Shown here one piece after another: positions 1 through 8,800 of a stretch of DNA of 15,277 nucleotides. Below the pieces are notes generated by a model, which had not been told where the DNA came from, searched no databases, and saw nothing but the letters and a program-made list of their open reading frames with translations. The stretch is from Saprospiraceae bacterium (GTDB lineage Bacteria; Bacteroidota; Bacteroidia; Bacteroidales; JAIPBB01): contig JAIPBB010000107.1 in NCBI GenBank assembly GCA_021739805.1, positions 1 to 15,277 on the forward strand, in the 5' to 3' direction. Position numbers and translations under genes: made by a program. Position 1 is the stretch's first letter; every line of letters starts with the position of its first letter.

Positions 1-1
1 T

Positions 2-133
2 ATTAAAATCAAAAAGCATGGCAGAAAAGCTAAAAGCTTTTTCAAATATGGGTTGACATATCTTGCAATGGTGTTGTTCTCTAGTGATATAGATAAGTTT
101 GAAGAGTGTTGTGATTTTTTGTCATGTACTTAG
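2..133 (+). CDS. Transposase C-terminal fragment, probably IS4-like (partial, runs off left edge)
   Basis: An open frame enters from the left edge in frame 2 and runs 43 codons to a TAG at 131-133. The peptide begins IKIKKHGRKAKSFFKYG, continues LTYLAMVLF, and ends CCDFLSCT. The basic HGRKAKSFFKYGL stretch followed by a short helix and a terminal FLSCT resembles the C-terminal tail I recall from IS4-family DDE transposases of Bacteroidota; this is recognition from memory, not a search. The catalytic DDE residues would lie upstream, outside the window, so activity cannot be judged. It faces the ptb-buk operon tail to tail, with about 380 bases between the two stop codons. The right inverted repeat of the element should lie soon after 133, but it cannot be placed without the left end. 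The alternative is a chance open frame, which the coherent basic composition and the familiar tail argue against. Confidence 0.6.
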   Translation: MKIKKHGRKAKSFFKYGLTYLAMVLFSSDIDKFEECCDFLSCT

Positions 134-512
134 ATAATTTTTAATTTATTTTTTATATTCATTATTGTTTAAGTTTCTTAAAATTAGTAAAATGCTTTTA
201 AAATATAGAATATTCGGAAAATACTAATATCTTTTTTAAAATGATAATAACATAGAGTGCTTTCAGAAACTATTCTGGCACATTGAAGTAGAATTTAGCC
301 TAAATAGTTTAATTATTTTTATGCAAAAGGCAAATTACTTTGCTTTGTTTTCAATAGTTCCAAACATAATTTGTATATAATATTCAGGTACTGTAAAACT
401 TTAATAAAAGTGTTGTTTGGATTTTTTAATATTGGAATTTGACTAATGTCTGGCAGGTATTGAATAGCAGAATATCTTCACGTCCTTGAAAACTTTGTAG
501 AACCTTAAAATA
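134..512. other. Intergenic region between transposase tail and buk
   Basis: This AT-rich stretch holds no credible gene on either strand. It probably contains the right end of the insertion sequence whose transposase ends at 133, and the 3' untranslated region of ptb-buk. The only structure I see is the weak hairpin at 327-346 and an 8-bp inverted pair (TCCAAACA at 359-366, TGTTTGGA at 414-421). No strong terminator follows buk. Confidence 0.6.
327..350. terminator. Weak candidate terminator hairpin between convergent genes
   Basis: AAGGCAAA at 327-334 can pair with TTTGCTTT at 339-346 around a TTAC loop, giving eight pairs including one G-T wobble. On the plus strand it is followed by a T-rich GTTTTC. 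It could end transcription from the transposase on the left, and less convincingly that of ptb-buk on the minus strand. The stem has few GC pairs and lies about 170-200 bases from either stop codon, so the call is tentative. Confidence 0.25.
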
Positions 513-1607
513 TCACTTCATTTTTTCTTTCCCTTTATAAACTAAAGGTTGGACTTCATTTCGTAATACCATTAAAGCATTTTCGGCTAAAGCTCTCATT
601 TCATCTTCACCCGGATAAACATGAACAGGAGCAAATTTATAAACACGCTTAATTATATTGTTAACAAACATTTTGCTATGAGCAATTCCACCGGTAATTA
701 GTATGGAATCAACTTCTCCATTTAAAACTGCACACATAGCACCAATTTCTTTAGCTACCTGGTAAGCCATTGCTTCATGAATTTCGGCTGCTTTTTTATC
801 GCCTTCAATTGCCCTTTGTTCAATATCATAAGCACTATTCGTTCCCAGGTAAGCATATAAACCACCATTTCCCTGTATCATTTTATGGACTTCATTTTGG
901 GTGTATTTTCCTGAAAAGCAAAGGTCAGCTAATGCTCTCACTGGAAGAGTTCCGCTTCGCTCCGGTGAGAATGGGCCTTCACCATCTAAACCCTGATTCA
1001 CATCAATAACTTTTCCTTTTTTATGTGCTCCAACAGTGATTCCGCCTCCAAGATGAACAACAATCAAATTCAAATCCTCATACTTTTGCATAATGGATTT
1101 TGCATGTGAACGGGCAACAGCTTTCTGGTTAAGAGCATGAAAAATTGAAATTCTTTCAAATAATGGATGTCCGGCAAATCTTGCAATTTCAGCAAGTTCA
1201 TCAACAACAACAGGGTCAGCGATAAATGCCTGAGCTCCCGGAATAGTTTTGGCAATATCATCAGCAATCAAACCTCCAAGATTTGAAGCATGTTCTCCAA
1301 TCGGACTATTTCGTAAATCTTCCTTCATTTTTTCGTTTACGATGTAAACTCCTGAAGGAATCGGGTGAACTAAACCGCCACGACCCACTATTGCCTTGCA
1401 CTTATTTATATCAATTTCAGCTTTTTGAAGTTGCTCGTAAATTATGTCTTTACGAAATGAATATTGATCAGTAATTTTATCGAACTTATCAATTTCTTCA
1501 ACCGAATGCCTGATTGTTTTAATGAAAATTGCAGTCGTATTTTTGAACACAGCAATTTTAGTTGAGGTAGAACCCGGATTAATAGCTAAAATTAAAATGT
1601 CTTCCAT
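513..1607 (-). CDS. buk: Butyrate kinase (acyl-phosphate kinase)
   Basis: This enzyme transfers the phosphate of butyryl-phosphate to ADP, giving butyrate and ATP; it is the last, ATP-yielding step after phosphate butyryltransferase, in the cytoplasm. The 364-residue length fits the family (about 355-360). It shows the acetate/butyrate kinase (ASKHA) fold motifs in order: phosphate-1 loop NPGSTSTK at residues 10-17, VGRGG at 74-78, HLGGG at 185-189, DGEGPFSPERSG at 208-219, the adenosine-site ITGGIAHS at 304-311, and the family's C-terminal YPGEDEMRALAENA at 331-344. The ATG at 1607 places NPGSTSTK at the expected distance from the N-terminus, and it lies 32 bases after the ptb stop, so the two genes are almost surely cotranscribed. 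No clear Shine-Dalgarno sequence precedes it. Substrate range is inferred: such enzymes often also accept isobutyryl- or isovaleryl-phosphate, so a role in branched-chain acid metabolism is possible. Confidence 0.95.
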   Translation of the reverse strand: MEDILILAINPGSTSTKIAVFKNTTAIFIKTIRHSVEEIDKFDKITDQYSFRKDIIYEQLQKAEIDINKCKAIVGRGGLVHPIPSGVYIVNEKMKEDLRNSPIGEHASNLGGLIADDIAKTIPGAQAFIADPVVVDELAEIARFAGHPLFERISIFHALNQKAVARSHAKSIMQKYEDLNLIVVHLGGGITVGAHKKGKVIDVNQGLDGEGPFSPERSGTLPVRALADLCFSGKYTQNEVHKMIQGNGGLYAYLGTNSAYDIEQRAIEGDKKAAEIHEAMAYQVAKEIGAMCAVLNGEVDSILITGGIAHSKMFVNNIIKRVYKFAPVHVYPGEDEMRALAENALMVLRNEVQPLVYKGKEKMK

Positions 1608-1639
1608 TATCTGTAATTCAAAAATATTCTTGTTTAATA

Positions 1640-2536
1640 TTATTCCATTGCCGCAGCCAGTGCGATTGAGAGCATTTTGCTCTTTTCAGTATCCGACCTT
1701 GATGTTAAAACTATAGGGACTGTTGCTCCCATAATAACTGCTGCCGAAGAAGAACCACCTAAAAAATTAAGAGACTTATAAAGAATATTTCCCGAATAAA
1801 TATCAGGAGTTAAAATTATATCAACTTCACCTGCTACTTCACTTTTAATTCCTTTGTGTTCGGCTGCTTCTTTCGAAATAGCATTGTCAAGTGCCAATGG
1901 ACCATCAACAATGCAGCCAGTGATTTGTCCTCTTTTATTCATCATCGTAAGTAAGGCAGCATGAACGCTTGGCTCCATTTTAGAATTTACAGATTCAACT
2001 GCACCAACCACAGCAACTTTTGGCTCTTTAACACCAAGTTTATGAAATGCTTCAACAGCATTTTTTAATATTGCTACTTTGTCATCAAATTCCGGCTCAA
2101 CATTCATTGCTGCATCCGTAACACATAGTAATTTATGATAATATGGAGATTCAAAAAAAGCAACATGACTTAAAGTTCCTCCTTTTCGTAAACCCTTTTC
2201 TTTATCTAAAACAGCCTTTAAAAGTGGGCCTGTACTAACTAAACCCTTCATTAGTATTTCTGCTTTGCCTTCTTTAATTAAAGAAACAGCTTTAACAGAA
2301 GCTTCAACCGGATTAGGAATATCAATTATTTCAACAACTGATAAATCAAGATTTATTTCTTTGCAAATCTTTTCAATTTCAGCTTTATCTCCAACTAAAA
2401 TCGGGCTAATAATATTATCATTCATTGCAGACTTAACAGCCTCTAAAACGGCCTGGTCGGCGGCAGCAGCAACAACAATTCTTCTGGTGCTTTTGCTTTT
2501 GGCCATTTCAACTAAAGAAGATAAATTTTTAATCAT
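1640..2536 (-). CDS. ptb: Phosphate butyryltransferase
   Basis: This enzyme exchanges the CoA of butyryl-CoA for phosphate, giving butyryl-phosphate, the substrate of the kinase encoded just downstream. The 298-residue protein matches the usual length of about 300 and the PTA/PTB fold throughout. Recognisable segments are ILMKGLVSTGPLLKAVL at residues 94-110, HVAFFESPYYHK at 124-135, TDAAMNVEP at 140-148, VDGPLALDNAIS at 210-221, TPDIYSGNILYKSL at 243-256 and TVPIVLTSRSDTEKSKM at 272-288. It is the Ptb rather than the longer Pta type, because there is no N-terminal CobB-like domain and the partner is a butyrate kinase. The ATG at 2536 is preceded by AGGAA a few bases upstream, a plausible ribosome binding site. 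It is the first gene of the operon. Whether butyrate, isobutyrate or isovalerate is the natural product cannot be told from sequence. Confidence 0.94.
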   Translation of the reverse strand: MIKNLSSLVEMAKSKSTRRIVVAAAADQAVLEAVKSAMNDNIISPILVGDKAEIEKICKEINLDLSVVEIIDIPNPVEASVKAVSLIKEGKAEILMKGLVSTGPLLKAVLDKEKGLRKGGTLSHVAFFESPYYHKLLCVTDAAMNVEPEFDDKVAILKNAVEAFHKLGVKEPKVAVVGAVESVNSKMEPSVHAALLTMMNKRGQITGCIVDGPLALDNAISKEAAEHKGIKSEVAGEVDIILTPDIYSGNILYKSLNFLGGSSSAAVIMGATVPIVLTSRSDTEKSKMLSIALAAAME

Positions 2537-2580
2537 TATTTCCTGAAATTTAAGGATATTTTTAATCTGATAGTTCGTTG

Positions 2581-2588
2581 CAAAATTA
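2581..2588 (-). promoter_or_regulatory. Candidate Bacteroidota -7 promoter element for ptb-buk
   Basis: Read on the minus strand, this is TAATTTTG, an exact match to the Bacteroidota sigma-factor -7 consensus TAnnTTTG. It lies 44 bases upstream of the ptb ATG, leaving a leader of roughly 40 bases. The -33 element is weak: a TTG lies 15 bases upstream rather than the preferred 19-21. The position in front of an operon supports the call, but matches of this kind also arise by chance in AT-rich DNA. Confidence 0.45.
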
Positions 2589-2776
2589 GGAAGTTTAATT
2601 TTACAATAAAGAAAATAAGGAAGTTTTATTTATATTTCATTTTCTTCTGATATAGAATAAATAATGAATTACTTCCTTCTTACAAAAAGCCTTTTAATAA
2701 ACTAATTAGTGTCTGCAAGATAGGTTTTATACAAATTGTTAATTCAAAATTTGAATTTTTTTTAAACAGATTTAAA

Positions 2777-2809
2777 AAAAACGGTCACGAAGAAATCGCG
2801 ACCGTTTTT
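2777..2809 (-). terminator. Rho-independent terminator of the giant surface-protein gene
   Basis: A ten-base stem (AAAAACGGTC at 2777-2786 with GACCGTTTTT at 2800-2809) is extended, after one A-C mismatch, by CGA/TCG around an AGAAA loop. On the minus strand the stem runs into a tract of eight T residues (2774-2781, partly in the stem), as expected for intrinsic termination. It lies 27 bases downstream of the TAA at 2837-2839. A/T tracts on both sides mean it could also work on the opposite strand. It separates the giant gene from ptb-buk. Confidence 0.9.
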
Positions 2810-2836
2810 GATTTTCCAGTGTATTACAAAATTGCC

Positions 2837-5800
2837 TTATTGAATTAGAATTTTTTCAGTAAGAACAATATCTTTAGTAGTTAATCTGATAAAATAAACT
2901 CCTTTCGGATATGTGCCAAGGTCAACTTCTCTTGTGAATTTGCTTGAATTGATATTTATTAGTTCTTCACAATACATAAGTTGTCCTGTCAAATTATAGA
3001 TACACATATTTATAGAGTTTTTATCAAATCCTGTGATGTCAATATTAAATTTACCTTTTGATGGATTTGGATAAAGATTTATTCCAACAGCATCAACAAT
3101 TTCATTAATGCCTGAGCAATCAGTAAATAATATGTCAATTGTATCAGAATCAGTACAACCTAATGAATCGGTTATAAGCACAGTTATAGAAACTATTGAA
3201 TCTCCAACCGCAAGCATACTACTGTCAACAGAAATTGTTTGAGTAGTGCCACCTGTTGACCAAGAATAAGTATAACCCGCACCGGCATCCAATACAACTA
3301 TTGCTCCTTCACAAACAGTGGTATCAGGACCAAGGTTAATCTGTGGAGGATTAACTACGGCAGTAGATTGTGTGTCGTATCCAATACAAAGGTTTGCATC
3401 AGTATAAGCGTAAATTATTTGATGTGTTCCAACACCAGCTGTTGCAGGATTAAATGTGTTTCCTGTGATACCGGTTCCGCTGAATGTTCCACCAGTCGGA
3501 CTTCCAGTTAAAGTAGCAGCAGATGCATCTAAGCAATAATTTGCAGCAAGTCCTGTGAAGCTAACAACAGGTAATGCATTAATAGTTGAAGATGCAGTTG
3601 TGAAATTTGTACATCCATTTGCATTAGTATAAGTGTAAGTAACAATCTTGGTTCCAACACCAGCTGTTGCAGGATCAAAAGTATTTCCTGTAATACCTGT
3701 TCCACTAAATGTTCCACCGCTAGGACTACCAGTTAAAGTAACTGCAGGTGCATTCACGCAATATGATGCAGCAAGTCCTGTGAATGAAGGAGTAGGTATA
3801 GCATAAATAGTAGATGTTGCCGTAGCGAAATTTGTACATCCGTTTGCATTTGTGTAAGTGTAAGTAACAATCTTAGTTCCGACACCAGCTGTTGCAGGAT
3901 TAAAGGTATTTCCTGAAATACCAGAACCACTGAATGTTCCACCAGTCGGACTTCCTGTTAATGTAACAGCAGATGCATTTGCACAATATGATGCAGCAAG
4001 TCCTGTGAATGAAGGAGTAGGTATAGCATAAATAGTGCTTGTTGCTGTAGTGAAATTTGTACATCCGTTTGCATTAGTATAAGTGTAAGTAACAATCTTG
4101 GTTCCAACACCTGCTGTTGCAGGATTAAATGTATTTCCTGTAATACCACTTCCACTGAATGTTCCACCACTAGGACTACCAGTTAAAGTAACAGCAGATG
4201 CATTAGCACAATAAGATGCAGCAAGTCCTGTGAATGAAGGAGTAGGCAAAGCATAAATCGTTGTTGTTGCTGTTGTGAAATTTGTACATGCATTTGCATT
4301 AGTATAAGTGTAAGTAATAATCTTGCTTCCAAGACCAGCTGTTGCAGGATTAAAAGTATTTCCTGAAATACCGCTTCCACTAAATGTTCCACCGCTTGGA
4401 CTTCCTGTTAATGTAACAGCAGATGCATTCACGCAATATGATGCAGCAAGTCCTGTGAATGAAGGAGTAGGTAAAGCATAAATAGTGCTTGTTGCTGTTG
4501 TGAAATTTGTACATCCGTTTGCGTCAGTGTAAGTGTAAGTAACAATCTTGCTTCCAACACCTGCTATTGCAGGATTAAATGTATTTCCTGAAACACCGCT
4601 TCCGCTGAAAGTTCCACCCGTTGGGCTTCCTGTTAAAGTAACAGCAGGAGCATCAACACAATATGCAGCAGCTAAGCCTGTAAATGTTGGTGTAGGAAGA
4701 GCATGAACAACAGTTGTGTTTGTATCACTATTTATACATGAGTTGGCATCAGTATATGTATAAATAATACTATGTGTTCCAACTCCGGCAGTTGCAGGGT
4801 TAAAAACATCTCCGGTAATACCCATTCCACTGAATATTCCTGTACCTAAAGAAGTACTAACAATTTCAATTCTATAGTCTTCTGTTTCACCATAGGAATA
4901 TGTCCCACATGAAATAGCTGCAGCATTGTATCTATTAACAACTCTCATCAAAGTATTTCCTAAAACGGCTGTTGATGGGACTATAATGTTTTGAGTAAAT
5001 ACAAAATTTCCACTGACATAATTCGAACCAAAACTTGTTTCTTCAGTTGTTTCAAATGTTCCATTTCTATTCCAGTCAATATATACTGAAACATATTCTG
5101 TATATCCTCCGGCATTAACAGTTACACCCATTGAATAGCTTTGTCCTATAATTAAGGTTGTAAGCAGAGTTGATGTGTAATCAGTATAAAGAGTACCTAT
5201 ACTCGGATTCGATTGTCCATTGATTGATACATTGTTGATATATTCATCAACAGACGAACTATTTCCTGATACACAATATGCTGCTGGGATTGCACAATTT
5301 GAGCTACAATATGTCAATGTTGCAGTTGGTAATACAGGAACTAATGTATCGGCCATTCCATCAACGCAATAATCAGTCATTAAACCTGTAAAACTTACTA
5401 TTGGTAATGTATTAACTATTGTAGTGTTTGTATCTGAATTAACGCAAGCATTTCCATCAGTGTATGTATAAATAATTTGATGGACACCTGAACCTGCTGT
5501 TGCTGGATTAAAAGAATTTCCTGTAATACCTGTTCCTGAAAATGTACCACCTATAGGTGTTCCTGCTAGGGTAGATGCTGTTGCGTCAATACAATAATCC
5601 GACATTAAGCCTGAAAAACTAACAATAGGTAATGCATTAATGGTTGAAGATGCAGTTGTGAAATTTGAACATCCATTAGCATCAGTATAAGTGTAAGTAA
5701 CAATCTTACTTCCAATGCCCGCATTAGAAGGGTCAAAAGAATTTCCTGAAATACCTAAGCCAGAGAATGTACCTCCGGAAGGATTACCAACGAGTGTTGC

Positions 5801-8800
5801 TGCTGAGGCATCAACACAATAATTAGCAAGAAGTCCGGTAAAGCTTACAACAGGCAATGCATTAATAGTTGAAGATGCAGTTGTTAAATTAGTACATCCG
5901 TATGTATCAGTATAAGTGTAAGTAACAATCTTACTACCAACGCCTGCAGTAGCAGGGTTAAAAGAATTAGCTGTTATGCCTAATCCTGAGAATGTTCCAC
6001 CAGTAGGAATACCTGTTAAAGTAGTTGATGGTGCATCAATACAGTAATTATTAGCCAAACCTGTGAATGAAGGATTAGGAAGTGATCTAACATAAACTTC
6101 AACAGAATCTATGTAAGTGTTAAATCCATCATCGACAGTAACATAATACATAGTAGTAGTATTGGGACTAGTTGTTGGAGTTGCAGTATTCGCGCTAAAT
6201 CCTGAAGGACTTGAAATCCATGTATAAGTATATGACTCACTTCCACCATATGCCTGGGCATCTAACTGAACCAATACACCTGGGCAAATAGTGTCAGGTG
6301 TAGCAGTAGGGGATGCTGACAAAGGTCCACCTTTAATAGGTACAATTTGCTGTTTGCTTTTGGTACAAGATGTTGTATTATCTGTAACAACAACAGTAAA
6401 GGTAGTTAAATTGTAAAGGTTTTTAGTTGTGGGTGATTGCAATGTTGCTTGTCCAACTCCTGATAATGAATCAACTGGTGTCCATGAATAGCTATAAGAT
6501 GAGCCACCTGTTGCAGACACATTCAGGGTAGTAGGTGTTCCGAAATATGCTGTATCGGGTGTTGCTGAAGTAGTTAATACAGGCAAAGCATTAACAGTTT
6601 GGGTTGTTGAATCTAAAGATGTACATCCATTACCGTCAGTATATGTGTATTTAACGTAATGTGTTCCGGCACCAGCATTTGCAGCTATAAAATTACCTGA
6701 AACATTCACTCCAACACCCGAGTAAGTACCACCAATTGGTGATGCAAAATTTAAAGCGAAAGCAGGAGAATTAAAACATTTATCAGCAAGAGTTCCAATA
6801 GTAAGAACAGGTAAAGGATTAACAATGACTGATTGTGATGTAGAATCTGTGCATCCATTTGCGTTAGTATAAATATATTTAACACTGTGAGTTCCGGCAA
6901 GTGCTATAGAAGGACTAAAAGTTCCTGCTGACACAGCTGTACCTGAAAATGATCCACCTGTTGGACTTCCAGTTAGGGTTACAGATGCAGCATTAATACA
7001 ATAGTCAGAATTCAAACCTGAAAAAGAAACAATCGGAAGAGGATTAATACAAATATTAATTGTATCGAAAGTGAATAATCCATTTGCATCAAGAACTTTA
7101 ACAAAGTAGGTTGCAGCTGAATCAACTGTAATAGTCTGAGTAGTTGCAATTACATTTGATGAAGCAGTTGTGAACCAGGAATAAGTATATCCGCTTCCTG
7201 CACCAGCATCTAAAATAATATCATGTGTTGAACAAACACATGTATCATTACCAAGATTTACTATTGGAGCTTCACCAATTAAAACATTGTCAATATACAA
7301 ATTAGGACCGTAATCAGAAATACCATCAAATTTTACAAGTATATTCTGACCAATAAATGACTGAGGAATATTAACATTAGTTGCTTCAAAAGAGCCGGCA
7401 GAAGTATTGCCTGCACCATCATTAGTTGAAAGTTCCTGTCCATGTTTATCATATATTGCTACCCAATTTCCTCCACAAGTTTTAATAGATATTCTTAAGG
7501 TGTCATCATAGCTTGTATTATAATAATAAGACCTGTCGAATTTTAATTGTGCATTTGAAAGTCCTGATAGACTAACCAAAGGTGTGTACATTTCAGCATT
7601 ACCATTAGACCAACTCCATAAGTTTGCATAGGCTGAATTGCTAGAAGCATCTTGTGCCCAGTTTCGACTTCCATCAAAGCTCCAATTAGCAGGTGGCCAT
7701 GTGTTGAAATTCTCTGTGAAAGGTGTAGTTTGAGGAGAATCGAAGGTAAATACTGATACAGTTGTATCGTTATTTGCATTCATATCGCCTGAAAGAGAAG
7801 TGTATGCTTTAATGCTATATGCACCAAATGAAAAGGAAGTCAGGTTAGTGACAGTAATAGTATCTTTTCCGCCTGCTGCAATAGATGCTAGTGATGTAGA
7901 ATAAATTGTAGTTCCTGATGGGTCAGTATATTTAACTCCAACGCTAACATTGCTTTGTGTATTTGTACCGAAGTTTTTTATAACTACTACAATAGAATCT
8001 GAAGATGGTAAACAAATTGATTTTACAGGTGATAGTATTTCAATAATTCCAATATCGTTTGCCGGAAGTGTGTATTCATCTGCACCCATATCAGGAGTTG
8101 TTGCATGACGTGCTTCTCCATCAATATCAGTTGTAACTTCAGCTAAGGGAGTGCCTAAGTTTTCCATAGCCATGCTGAAGGCATGTAGGTCAATATCACT
8201 TGAATATTCCGGATTAATTGAAACTGAATTCGCATCCATGCTATTTGCTGTTTGTAAAGCTAAAAGGTCTGCACGATTTCCACCCCAATAAGCAAGATAA
8301 CTACCTGTTGCATAATAATTGTTATAATCTGTTGAAGCAACCTGTGCTGTTGTACTGAAATATGCTGCTAAACCCCCTCCTGTATTTACACAAATATTAT
8401 TTTTAAAAGTTTGACCTAAAAGGTTGGTTGAAGTATTTGCCTGGTATAAAGCACGGGCAGATGTCGAACCACCTGTAATATTAATTGAATTGTTATAATA
8501 TTTTGTACCATTAGCGTAATATGCATATAAACCGTAGTTAGTTCCGGTTCCACCGGAAATACTAATGAAATTATTTGCAACCAATCCATAGGCTGAAGGA
8601 GTTGCATTATATGACACATAATTGCCATAACCATCACGTATTCCATAACATCCAGAAGAAGATGTTCCAGTAATAAAAACTCTATTACCTGTAATTTTAT
8701 AACCATTGTTTATATAGTAGGCATAAATACCATAAGAATAAGGGCTAAATCCATCATGAATATAATTGTCAACTATTTGCACAGAATCCTGGTAGTAAAC

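Noticed and set aside
359..421. Eight-base inverted pair TCCAAACA / TGTTTGGA as possible insertion-sequence ends
   Set aside because: Both arms lie on the same side of the transposase tail and are only 47 bases apart, so they cannot be the two ends of that element.
3529..4392. Series of 62-70-codon minus-strand frames with similar sequences
   Set aside because: They are out-of-frame shadows of the 225-bp repeat units; their mutual similarity comes from the repeat, not from a gene family.
3344..4693. Regular 225-base repeats considered as a CRISPR-like or other non-coding array
   Set aside because: The units are contiguous, in frame and coding for an Ig-like domain; there are no unique spacers between them.
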